From NCBI GenBank assembly GCA_016929805.1, contig JAFGIB010000204.1, positions 1 through 37,115 on the forward strand: a stretch of DNA of 37,115 nucleotides, in the 5' to 3' direction. A model generated the notes under the pieces. It saw only the letters and a program-made list of their open reading frames with translations. It did not search any database and had not been told where the DNA came from. The position numbers and the translations under genes were made by a program. Positions 24,166 through 31,875 of the stretch are shown here, piece after piece; within the stretch, counting starts at the first letter, position 1; each line of letters opens with the position of its first letter. This DNA is from Deltaproteobacteria bacterium. GTDB taxonomy: Bacteria; Myxococcota_A; Polyangia; Polyangiales; JAFGIB01.

Positions 24166-24603
24166 ATGCTATCAGGATTTTTCGTTCGACGCGGACTGAT
24201 TTTTATACCGATTTTCTTACTAATCGCGGTGTTTATCGGGTGTGGGATGATGAGCGTGCTGGTAGATGAGGAGGATGCGGGAGAAGAGATTTCGGATGCG
24301 GAGAGTTCGAGCGACGCTTCCAAATCCGACGCGGATGGTACCCGGGACAGTTGCGGAGACGGGATCATACAGGGAAGACTCGGAGAGGTTTGCGACGGCG
24401 AAAACCTCGGGGGGGCGACCTGTCGTTCACTCGGCAAGGGTACGGGTTTGCTTCGTTGTACCGGTAATTGCGAATTCGACCTGTCTATGTGCACCAGCGG
24501 CGACATACCCGGCGACGGTGGCGTAATTCGCGACGGTGGGACTTCGTGGTTCGGCGACGGCGGGTCTCGATGGTTCCGCGACGGCGGGCAGATTATTTTT
24601 TAG
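24166..24603 (+). CDS. Small Cys-rich lipoprotein with Myxococcota-type CGDG repeat
   Basis: The N-terminus RRGLIFIPIFLLIAVFIGC is a lipoprotein signal with lipobox Cys at about residue 26. An Asp/Glu/Ser-rich tether follows. Then comes one cysteine-rich repeat (SCGDGIIQ, GEVCDGENLGG, ATCRSLG, LLRCTGNCEFDLSMC) of the kind found in many copies in secreted proteins of myxobacteria. The tail is Gly-rich with repeated DGG units (GDGG, RDGG). The protein should be displayed on a membrane; its function is unknown. The ATG has AGGGAGA about 6 nt upstream. It stands alone, convergent with the radical SAM gene. Confidence 0.85.
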   Translation: MLSGFFVRRGLIFIPIFLLIAVFIGCGMMSVLVDEEDAGEEISDAESSSDASKSDADGTRDSCGDGIIQGRLGEVCDGENLGGATCRSLGKGTGLLRCTGNCEFDLSMCTSGDIPGDGGVIRDGGTSWFGDGGSRWFRDGGQIIF

Positions 24604-24674
24604 GGCACGGGCCGGTTGCTTCTTAAAAAGAAGTAGCGCCCCGAGGAGGGACCCTGGGAGCGACGGCGTTTTTT

Positions 24675-24869
24675 ACCTTAACGTTGCGAAAACTCCGTCG
24701 GCGTAAACCGCTTTCGCTCGCGAAAAAATAGCGCGAACTAAGGGCGTGCTCACTTTTTTTGAACCTCACTTAGGGTGCACAAAGCTCGGGTCCAAAAAAA
24801 AAGTTCCGCGCGCCCTGATTTCATCGCTTTTTTAGCGTTTCCGCTCGACGTTTTTTGCAACGTTAAGGT
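24675..24869 (+). repeat. R2 palindromic element, copy B (full length)
   Basis: This is the reference copy. It begins ACCTTAACGTTGCGAAAAC and ends GTTTTTTGCAACGTTAAGGT, so the terminal inverted repeats are about 19 bp. Further arms pair inward through AGGGCGTGCTCACTTTTTTT with AAAAAAAAGTTCCGCGCGCCCT, so nearly the whole 195 bp can fold. A short fragment resembling another right arm (CGACGGCGTTTTTT) abuts its left end. It lies between the convergent lipoprotein and radical SAM genes. Confidence 0.9.
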
Positions 24870-24933
24870 TGACTCTGTTTTTTCGCGTTACGTTTTTTCG
24901 AAACCGAGAAGACATCGTTCTCGCGTTACGACG

Positions 24934-26247
24934 CTAGCTTTTTCCGGTGATAGACGCGAGTTTTGTAAAGTTGTTAAAGTAATAGCTCAACTTCTCCGGT
25001 GATAGTTGGTTGTGGGAATAGGCGGCCTTGTCGGAATAGAAGCTTTCCGTGCTGATCGAGCGATAAAAACCCGCATCGAGCTTGCCCTCGGCTACCAGCG
25101 TTTCGTAAAGGCTGGTGCCGGGGTAGGGACAAAAAACCGATAAAAGCACCCAATCCGGAGCGATCGCGCGGCACAAGTCGATGGATTGCCGAAGCTCGGC
25201 TTCTGATTCGTCGGGCAAGCCGATCATGAACGTGGTGACGATTTTCATGCGGTGTTTTTTCAGCATGGCGACCTTCTCGAGAATTTCGCGGTTGCTGATC
25301 CGCTTGTTGAGCAACCGGCTTCGGACCTCTTCGTTTCCACATTCGATCCCGACGTGAACGCGAAAGCAACCGCCTCTGCGAAGGCTGGAGATAATCGCTT
25401 CGTCTAGATTGTTTATATGAGCGTTACACCAGAAAGGCAGCCCGATCGATCGGCGAAACTCTCTAGCGAATTGCTCAAGCCACGGCTCATCGAGGGTGAA
25501 AATGTCATCGTGAAACCCGACAATACCGCTATAGTCGTAGCGCTTCGTCACGCTTTGGATTTCCCGAATCACGTTCTCTATCGATCGCCTGCGAATGCGA
25601 GCTTTTGAGTTGTTTATCCTTCGTAACAACGGATTGATACAATAACGACAGGCGTACACACATCCGCGGGAGGTCAAGAACTCAAACCCCATGAGGCGAA
25701 TCGCGCGGTTGCCTAACATTTCCTTATAAGGAAAACAATCGCGATCAGGAAAGGGTAGGGCGTCCAAGTCCGCTTCGCAATAGCCGGTGTCATTTCGGAT
25801 GACGCGCCCGCCGCGTTTGAACCAAATATTCGCGATGCCCTCGAATGCTTCGCCGCGCTCGATTCTCTGCGCGACAATCAGCGCGCTGTTTTCGCCTTCT
25901 CCGATGCACACGCCGGTAACTCCTTCAAGCGCGACCAGCTCGTCGGGACAGCTCGTGGCGTGCGGTCCGCCGACAAAAACCGGTACGTTTAGACGAACCC
26001 ATCGAGCGCGCAGCTCGCTTTCGAATAGCGCGTATTGATTGGTCGTGAGATAGACGAACAAAGCATTCGGGCGGTAGCCGGAAAGCCTATCGAAGTCCCG
26101 TTCCAATCCGGACGAGATGGTGAACAGGCGGGTTTGATGCCCCCCGTTTTTTAGGACCGATGAGACGTAGGCGAGCGCGTGGTTGAATCCGAGGTAGTTT
26201 GCCGTATCGGTTTTGGGGATGAGATTGACAAGCGCAATGCGTAACAC
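24934..26247 (-). CDS. B12-binding-type radical SAM protein
   Basis: The N-terminal 150 residues have the Rossmann layout of B12-binding radical SAM enzymes (VNLIP, FVGGPHATSCPDE, GVCIGEGE). The radical SAM domain has the cluster motif at Cys196, Cys200 and Cys203 (GCVYACRYC) that binds the 4Fe-4S cluster for SAM cleavage. Such enzymes methylate or rearrange unreactive carbons; the substrate is not readable here. A DxHxxG cobalamin ligand motif is not evident, so B12 use is uncertain. The GTG at 26247 has AAGGA 8 nt upstream. It is divergent from the GT4 gene with about 100 bp between, suggesting a shared pathway such as lipid or glycan modification. Confidence 0.88.
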   Translation of the reverse strand: MLRIALVNLIPKTDTANYLGFNHALAYVSSVLKNGGHQTRLFTISSGLERDFDRLSGYRPNALFVYLTTNQYALFESELRARWVRLNVPVFVGGPHATSCPDELVALEGVTGVCIGEGENSALIVAQRIERGEAFEGIANIWFKRGGRVIRNDTGYCEADLDALPFPDRDCFPYKEMLGNRAIRLMGFEFLTSRGCVYACRYCINPLLRRINNSKARIRRRSIENVIREIQSVTKRYDYSGIVGFHDDIFTLDEPWLEQFAREFRRSIGLPFWCNAHINNLDEAIISSLRRGGCFRVHVGIECGNEEVRSRLLNKRISNREILEKVAMLKKHRMKIVTTFMIGLPDESEAELRQSIDLCRAIAPDWVLLSVFCPYPGTSLYETLVAEGKLDAGFYRSISTESFYSDKAAYSHNQLSPEKLSYYFNNFTKLASITGKS

Positions 26248-26333
26248 GACTCTTTCCTTCGGGGCTTTTGCAACGCTGTTTTATTTCCGGCGCAAAACCG
26301 GTGATGCGAGGCGGCCTGATGGCTAAACCCAGC

Positions 26334-26339
26334 TATACT
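26334..26339 (+). promoter_or_regulatory. Possible -10 box of a leaderless GT gene
   Basis: TATACT ends 8 bases before the ATG at 26348, and there is no Shine-Dalgarno. If this is the -10 box, transcription would start at or within a base or two of the ATG. No good -35 hexamer is seen. Confidence 0.35.
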
Positions 26340-26347
26340 AGTACGCC

Positions 26348-27454
26348 ATGCCGGATCTTCAATTGACCTATTTCGGGATTTTACGCGCGCCCACGAGCTG
26401 GGCCAAGGTGGGTCGCGAAATGGTCAGCGCGCTTATCGACCTCGGCGTCGACCTCAATCTCTTTGAGCGCAAAGGCTTCCTTTATAATCCGGATATAGCC
26501 TTGCCGCTCGCGTTGCAGCAGCGGATTACGCGGACATTCCGCGATGACATTGTTTTCACCTTTGAGCACCCCGGGACCTATCGCTACCTGCGGGGCTTAT
26601 TTAAGGTCGGGATGTTGACCTATGAGAGCACGGTGGTTCCGCCTCGATGGGTTGAGAACGCGCGGCGCTTTTTGGATCTGCTGTTGCTGCCATCCGGCTT
26701 TTGCCGAGAGCTATTCCTCCAGGCCGGTCTCGCGCCGGACAAGACTCTGGTTTTACCTTACGGATATCGGCCGGATATATACTACAAAAGAGCGTCAGGC
26801 GATTCGCCGAGAGAAGAGAAGCCTTATCGCTTTCTCACCGTGGCCTCGCCGCATAAACGAGAGGGCCTTGATGTGCTGCTCAAGGCGTACGCGGGAGCGT
26901 TTTCCGCGCGCGACGAGGTGGTTCTCGTGATCAAGCTAAACTACCTACCCAAGGCGAGAAGCAAAGCCTTTGAGCAACCGGAGTTGTTGCGCTTGATCGA
27001 CGACCTGAAATCGAGGCCCGACGCGCCGCGAATAAGCGTTTTGACGCGGTTTTTAAGCGAGAACTCCCTGGCGAATCTCTACCGTTCCGCCTCTTGTTTT
27101 GTCTCCGCGACGCGCGGCGAGGGATTCGGCATGGCGTGCTTGGAGGCCTTGGCCTGCGGGCTGCCGATTATCGTGACCGGCTGGGGAGGACAGCTCGATT
27201 TTTTATCTCCCGAAAACGCGCGATTGGTAAGGTATCATCTGCGAAAGGCAAAAGAGATCCAATACGACTGTCAAGACGCCGGCGCGCTCATCGCCGAGCC
27301 GGATCTCGGGGACTTGGCCGAGCGCATGCGCGCGGCGTTTGAAGAGAGAAATTTCGGCGCGACGGCGCAAAAAGAAAAACAAGAGAGCGAGCTCGAGGCG
27401 TTCACCTGGCGCAAGATAGCCGAAAGGTTTGTCGAAATCGTCAGCAGTCGATGA
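26348..27454 (+). CDS. Glycosyltransferase family 4 (GT-B fold)
   Basis: The C-terminal half has the GT4 signature: a VASPHKREGLDVLLKAY strand-helix and the E-x7-E nucleotide-sugar motif ATRGEGFGMACLEALACG, followed by PIIVTGWGG. The N-terminal half is an acceptor-binding Rossmann domain with YESTVVPPRW. It would transfer a sugar from a nucleotide donor to an unknown acceptor, on the cytoplasmic face. At 368 residues it has normal family length. It is divergent from the radical SAM gene; its TGA overlaps the ATG of the next small frame. Confidence 0.88.
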   Translation: MPDLQLTYFGILRAPTSWAKVGREMVSALIDLGVDLNLFERKGFLYNPDIALPLALQQRITRTFRDDIVFTFEHPGTYRYLRGLFKVGMLTYESTVVPPRWVENARRFLDLLLLPSGFCRELFLQAGLAPDKTLVLPYGYRPDIYYKRASGDSPREEKPYRFLTVASPHKREGLDVLLKAYAGAFSARDEVVLVIKLNYLPKARSKAFEQPELLRLIDDLKSRPDAPRISVLTRFLSENSLANLYRSASCFVSATRGEGFGMACLEALACGLPIIVTGWGGQLDFLSPENARLVRYHLRKAKEIQYDCQDAGALIAEPDLGDLAERMRAAFEERNFGATAQKEKQESELEAFTWRKIAERFVEIVSSR

Positions 27455-27711
27455 CTACAGGTCGAGATCTTCAATCCCCTTGCTCCGCGAAAAGTAACCG
27501 TGAGGCGCCCACCTTACATCCAGCATCTCGAATTCTGGATTCTCAACAAGCGGTCGAGGCTCAAATCGTTGGCGATATTTCCACAGATCAAGATTCATCG
27601 TCAACCGGCACGGACTTGGCGTCCGAGCACTCGTCAGAACGGGCGAGGTCAGAACAAGACGGCAAGAGCTTGAAGATCAAAACTATAAAAACGAAAACGA
27701 CTTTCGACTGA
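27451..27711 (+). CDS. Small hypothetical protein, doubtful
   Basis: An 86-residue frame whose ATG overlaps the GT gene stop (ATGA). It is Ser/Asp/Glu-rich and has no hydrophobic segment or known motif. The stop-start overlap favours a translated gene; the low-complexity sequence and the gene remnant just downstream argue for decayed DNA. I do not recognise it. Confidence 0.25.
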   Translation: MTTGRDLQSPCSAKSNREAPTLHPASRILDSQQAVEAQIVGDISTDQDSSSTGTDLASEHSSERARSEQDGKSLKIKTIKTKTTFD

Positions 27712-27728
27712 TAGTTTTTGGTCTGTTT

Positions 27729-28099
27729 ATGGATTATTATCTCGATCCGAGCGAAGGTCTTCACTTTGCAATAGCATTTGGGCTTGCCGATATCGAACCG
27801 CCGGAATATCCCGACGTAGAAGATGAACTCGGTTTTTTTTATCGGCCTCGTTGGGTTACGAGTTCTTTATCGCTCCGCGATGGAGTGTTGGACCGATGTT
27901 TCGACTGCATTTTATTTCCTATGAGGACGAGGTCATCGATCGGCTATTTGTGCTCGACGAAAAACGCGACAAACAAGAAGAGCTTCAAGGCCATCGCTCC
28001 GCCAAGAACAAAAAGGGCAAGACTCAAACCAAGAAAAAAGCCGGCAAGAAGAAAGTGACTGATCAGAACGAGTTGGGCTTTGGAAAGAAGCGGACATAA
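27729..28099 (+). pseudogene. Frameshifted C-terminal remnant of a probable beta-barrel outer-membrane protein
   Basis: One frame gives DPSEGLHFAIAFGLADI to the T8 run at 27833-27840. A different frame then continues GYEFFIAPRWSVGPMFRL to the stop at 28099. One extra T in the run would join them into LGFFLSASLGYEFF and a coherent alternating-hydrophobic protein like the end of a small beta-barrel. A Lys-rich tail follows (KKKAGKKK). The N-terminal part and signal peptide are missing, so a decayed fragment is likeliest. Polymerase slippage or a sequencing error in the T-run are alternatives. Confidence 0.55.
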
Positions 28100-28176
28100 A
28101 AGTGACTTCGAGTATGCGTAACTATTTGAAATCACTAAATTTGCAACAGGACATATTTTAGGTCAGAATTGTTGTC

Positions 28177-29388
28177 ATGACACGCGAATACGAAACCACG
28201 CATCCCTGGCTGCGATTCAGCGTCGACCTGAACAACATCTCGCCGGAATTCTGGATGCTCCTAGGAGAAGTTCGCTCGAAGTGCGAGCATATTAGAGGCG
28301 TTCCGCTGCGGACCGAAACAGCGCAACGCCTGCATAACGTTTTTCTGGCAAAAGGGGTGCTAGCGACTACCGCGATCGAAGGAAACACCCTGTCGCTCGA
28401 ACAGGTGCAAGATCACCTGGAAGGAAAGCTGCGGCTGCCGCCGTCCAAGGCCTATCTGCAAACCGAGATCGATAACATCCTAAAGCTTACCAACACCATA
28501 TTCGCTGAATTGAAAAATACACCTGAAGGACGTCTTCTCTCTCCCGATGTCATTAAACTATATAATCGACAGGTTCTCGAAAGATTACCCTTGGACGAGG
28601 ATGTTATAGCCGGGGAGATTCGAAAGCACAACGTCGGCGTCGGACGCTATCGGGGTTCGCCTGCCGAGGATTGCGACTATCTACTAAAAAGGCTCTGCGA
28701 TTGGATTAACTCTGATGCTTTTAATAAACCCGAATACGGAATCGCGCTGGATGTGATTAAAGCGGTGCTGGCGCATCTCTATCTCGCCTGGATCCATCCC
28801 TTTGGCGATGGCAACGGCCGTACCGCGCGCATCGTCGAGTTTCATATCCTTGCGGCGGCGGGTGTACCCACGCCCGCTTGTCACCTCTTAAGCAACCACT
28901 ACAACGAAACGCGAACCGAGTATTACCGGCAACTCGATCAGGCTAGCCGTTCGGGCGGCGATATTCGCGCGTTTCTTCGGTACACCGTGCAAGGTTTCGT
29001 GGATCAACTCAAGGAACAACTCGATTACATCCGCGTGGAGCAGTGGGACGTGACCTGGCGTAACTTCGTGCACGAAAACTTCCGTCCTCATGCAACCCAA
29101 ACCGCTAAGCGCCAGCGCGATTTGGTATTGGATCTATCGAGAACGAAAAGCTCCGAATGGGTTCGGCGCGTCGACATCGCGGAATTAACCCCAAGGCTCG
29201 CGGCAGCATACGCGAATAAAACCGCCAAAACACTCGTTCGTGATATCAATGCTCTGCAACAGATGGGGTTGGTGAAAACCCGGTCGGGAAAGGTGCGGGC
29301 TTATCGCGAACTGATTTTGGCGTTCTTGCCGGAAAGCGTTTCAACTGAAGAATCGGGGGAAGACAATGAAGGAACTTCAGCCGCGTAA
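28177..29388 (+). CDS. Fic family protein with C-terminal winged-helix-like region
   Basis: The Fic motif HPFGDGNGRTAR is intact at 207-218; Fic enzymes usually move AMP from ATP to a target hydroxyl. The inhibitory motif TAIEGN (about 65-70, with Thr64/Glu68 in the S/T-x-x-x-E-G/N pattern) is N-terminal, so this is an autoinhibited class II type. Residues about 305-390 look like a winged helix. The length of 403 suits stand-alone class II Fic proteins. The ATG at 28177 has only a distant AGG. The next gene's start lies inside its 3' end, so the two are probably translated together. Confidence 0.92.
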   Translation: MTREYETTHPWLRFSVDLNNISPEFWMLLGEVRSKCEHIRGVPLRTETAQRLHNVFLAKGVLATTAIEGNTLSLEQVQDHLEGKLRLPPSKAYLQTEIDNILKLTNTIFAELKNTPEGRLLSPDVIKLYNRQVLERLPLDEDVIAGEIRKHNVGVGRYRGSPAEDCDYLLKRLCDWINSDAFNKPEYGIALDVIKAVLAHLYLAWIHPFGDGNGRTARIVEFHILAAAGVPTPACHLLSNHYNETRTEYYRQLDQASRSGGDIRAFLRYTVQGFVDQLKEQLDYIRVEQWDVTWRNFVHENFRPHATQTAKRQRDLVLDLSRTKSSEWVRRVDIAELTPRLAAAYANKTAKTLVRDINALQQMGLVKTRSGKVRAYRELILAFLPESVSTEESGEDNEGTSAA

Positions 29389-29695
29389 CCACATCGTTGA
29401 GGCACTGTTTGCTGATCTCGTTGGTTGCGCCGAACCGGTTCGATTACTCTGTCGGATGATCTGCGAGAAGGCCGCGAAGCTCAACTGTCCGAATAGCGAT
29501 CCGAAGTGCGAGCGAGATTGCGAGCGGATGACGCAGCTTGCATCATGCGGCCGACAGATGGAGGAGTTTTTGCGATGTATTAGCGATAAACCGCTGACGG
29601 ATTGGCAATGCGGCGACGACGGGGAAGCGTCGGTTAAGGACGGTGTTTGCGATGAGATACAAGCCGCGACGGTAGAGTGCGCGAGTCGTTTTTAG
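29366..29695 (+). CDS. Small Cys-rich protein of a Myxococcota-type family
   Basis: 109 residues with 11 Cys. The pattern C-x3-C...LNCPN...C-x3-C...ASC...FLRC...WQCGDDGEA...CDEIQAATVEC resembles a family common in Myxococcota, where most members are secreted or lipid-anchored. Here there is no signal peptide: the N-terminus is polar and the gene overlaps the Fic gene by 23 bp. GGGGAAG lies just upstream of the ATG. A later Met (about residue 30) would not restore a signal. Its role is unknown; a partner or target of the Fic protein is possible from the overlap alone. Confidence 0.7.
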   Translation: MKELQPRNHIVEALFADLVGCAEPVRLLCRMICEKAAKLNCPNSDPKCERDCERMTQLASCGRQMEEFLRCISDKPLTDWQCGDDGEASVKDGVCDEIQAATVECASRF

Positions 29696-29728
29696 CGTCA
29701 GCGGGAATTTTTCCGTTTCTGTTGTGAC

Positions 29729-30766
29729 TTAACGGTCAACAAATTCAACCCCGGCATCTTGCGCGCTCTCCATACACAGATAGATCCTGCGCTCGTCGAT
29801 TCCGGCCTCGAGGCAGAGCGTTTTTATCTTGTTTAGCAACCACAAGCGCGTCGGGCGGTTGTAGCTGATTTTATTATCAAAGCCTTTGACGAATTCAGCG
29901 GCCAGAAGCTTTGAATCGGGGTAGTTGGCTTTGATTTGCTGAAACACCTGTCTGCTGAAACGCACCACGCCGAGAGACAGGTACTCGAGCTTCGAGGGAG
30001 AAATGCTTTCGAGCAGCTCTTTCAGCAACGCGCGATAGGCATGCTCGATGTCGCGTTGATAAATAATAGGGTCGAAATGAACGGCGACCGGGTGCCCGCC
30101 ACGCGCCAGCGTACCGAGCGCTCGGATGCGCGAGGCCAGCGGGGGCGTGTTAAGTTCGTATTGCTCAATCCATTTCTGAGGCGAGAGCGTGAATGACGCC
30201 ACGATGTTGGGGCGCGGTTCGAGCCCTAAAAGCGTTTTGATATTCGTCGACTTGGTTCTGAGCTCCAAGCTCGCCCGAGACAGGTTGCCGAACAGCTCAA
30301 AGAGGAATTCAAGCCCGCTTGAAACCGCCGGTAGAGCCAGCGAATCGCTGTACTCACCCGCGTGAAACCAGGCTCTTTCGCCGTTCGAGAGCGCGCGCGT
30401 CGCCGTTTCGATTTCCGAGGAGAAATCCTCGAAGTTGAGAAAGAGAACGATATCGGGAGAGTTGAAGTAGCCTTGAAGATAGCAATAGGCGCACTCGTGG
30501 ATGCAGTTATAGGCGTGCATAAGTAGATAATGCGGCCCTTCGCCAAGGCCGTAGAACGCGGGTGATTCTCGGATCTTCTTTCCCTTTTTACTCCCGAGAA
30601 GGAGCGCGAGGTCGCGTCTTTTGAGCAAATAGGGTTTTCGCACGCGCTCAAATACATCGCTGATCCGCTCGATCGTCGAAACCGGTACGCCTTGATAGCG
30701 GTCCAGTATCTCTTGTACGCGAGCGCTGTCGCGAATCTCCTGTTCGACGAATATACGGCTAAACAT
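29729..30766 (-). CDS. SPL-family radical SAM protein
   Basis: It resembles the spore photoproduct lyase fold: the cluster motif at Cys88, Cys92 and Cys95 (NCIHECAYCYLQGYF) and the downstream pattern NIVASFTLSP, HFDPI and LGVVRF. True spore photoproduct lyase repairs UV damage in spores; SPL-like proteins in non-sporing bacteria have unknown substrates. The start overlaps the end of the nucleoside-phosphorylase gene by 8 bp, so they are co-translated. No photoproduct-specific Cys was assigned. Confidence 0.85.
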   Translation of the reverse strand: MFSRIFVEQEIRDSARVQEILDRYQGVPVSTIERISDVFERVRKPYLLKRRDLALLLGSKKGKKIRESPAFYGLGEGPHYLLMHAYNCIHECAYCYLQGYFNSPDIVLFLNFEDFSSEIETATRALSNGERAWFHAGEYSDSLALPAVSSGLEFLFELFGNLSRASLELRTKSTNIKTLLGLEPRPNIVASFTLSPQKWIEQYELNTPPLASRIRALGTLARGGHPVAVHFDPIIYQRDIEHAYRALLKELLESISPSKLEYLSLGVVRFSRQVFQQIKANYPDSKLLAAEFVKGFDNKISYNRPTRLWLLNKIKTLCLEAGIDERRIYLCMESAQDAGVEFVDR

Positions 30767-31802
30767 CGAGCTTGCCGTTCAGCAGCGCGTGAATTTCGTT
30801 CAAGGATACGGCGTTCAACGCCTCGACAAGGCGGCGCAGCGATTCGGCGTTGTCGACGCGGGCCGAAAGTGTGATCGAGTCATCCTGAAACCCCTCGGCG
30901 AAGTGCGCCGAACATCCGGCGTCGGTCAAAGGTTTGGTGAGGTCGGCCAGCCGCTTTCGAATCACCGCGTTCAGCGGATTCAAAAGGTCCCCGAGTCGGT
31001 TTAAAAGCTCGCCGGTCCGAGCTTTCGCCGAGCATTTCGCGGACGCGATTTCTTCTAAGTCGATGCGTTTCCAAATCTCTTGCTCGGAACCGAGCTTGAT
31101 CCTGAGACCTTCCATGAGAGCCCGGTATCGCCGCTTTTGGGAGGTGGTAAAATAGAAGCGCTCGCCGAGCGCGATCGCGTGCGCCTCCTTTTGCCTTGGG
31201 GGCGCAGCCTGGCGCAGCCCGAAAAACTCAAAGAGCCTGTCGCTGTAGTATTGACCTTGTTCTTTCGCGGCCTCGAAGAGATCCGCTTGTCCCTTTCCCA
31301 CGCGGTCGGAAATCAGCTTGTAAGAGAAAAAAGGCAAGTTGAAGAGAGCACAGACCGAGGCGATGGCCCAGGCCTCGCGGTCGACGCACGATGCGAAGTT
31401 AATCAGTCTATTAGCCTCGTCGGGCTCGACCGCTCGATAGTTCACGCTGACGCAATCGCGAGCCCGAGCGTCTTCAAAGCTCGCGGTGGGAAAAGAACGA
31501 AACTGCATCGAGCCGTTTTGTTCGGCATAGCAGACGCGAACGGGATAGATCTCTCCCAGCGACAGCGAATCGTCTAACGCGCCCGCGATCCCCAAGTTAA
31601 TCACGCTTTCGATCTCCTCACCTAGGCCGCCGCACACCGCGGCCACCCTTTCGGTGGCGTTTTGTAGCCCCTCTCCGGTGACGAGCAAAAAGCCGTCATC
31701 GATTTGATATAAGCCCGAAAGCGGAAAGTCGACCGTCCTGGCGTGTTTCTTTTTTAGGAACCGGCTCGCTTCACCGCGATGGGCAAATGTCAATAAGATC
31801 AT
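30759..31802 (-). CDS. Nucleoside phosphorylase/nucleosidase (MTAN or futalosine hydrolase-like)
   Basis: The first 195 residues follow the MTAN/PNP fold: VTGEGLQNA, the ribose/purine loop NLGIAGALD (69-77), the acid-bearing VDREAWAIASV (Glu143) and the SD pair (Ser165-Asp166 in LISDRVGK). Such enzymes cleave the glycosidic bond of adenosine-type nucleosides, for example the by-products of SAM chemistry. Residues 200-347 are a charged helical extension not usual in MTAN. It overlaps the SPL-like radical SAM gene; removal of 5'-deoxyadenosine made by that enzyme is an attractive inference. It is 73 bp after glgX on the same strand. Confidence 0.8.
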   Translation of the reverse strand: MILLTFAHRGEASRFLKKKHARTVDFPLSGLYQIDDGFLLVTGEGLQNATERVAAVCGGLGEEIESVINLGIAGALDDSLSLGEIYPVRVCYAEQNGSMQFRSFPTASFEDARARDCVSVNYRAVEPDEANRLINFASCVDREAWAIASVCALFNLPFFSYKLISDRVGKGQADLFEAAKEQGQYYSDRLFEFFGLRQAAPPRQKEAHAIALGERFYFTTSQKRRYRALMEGLRIKLGSEQEIWKRIDLEEIASAKCSAKARTGELLNRLGDLLNPLNAVIRKRLADLTKPLTDAGCSAHFAEGFQDDSITLSARVDNAESLRRLVEALNAVSLNEIHALLNGKLDV

Positions 31803-31875
31803 AGGTTATCGTTCCAGCTTTGAAAGAGAGAGGCTTTTGTCGCCGCGGCCGCATCTTGGGCTCGGTCTCGTGTTG

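Noticed and set aside
27851-28099. Separate 82-residue gene
   Set aside because: It lacks a proper start and continues the pattern of the preceding frame, so it is better treated as part of one frameshifted remnant.
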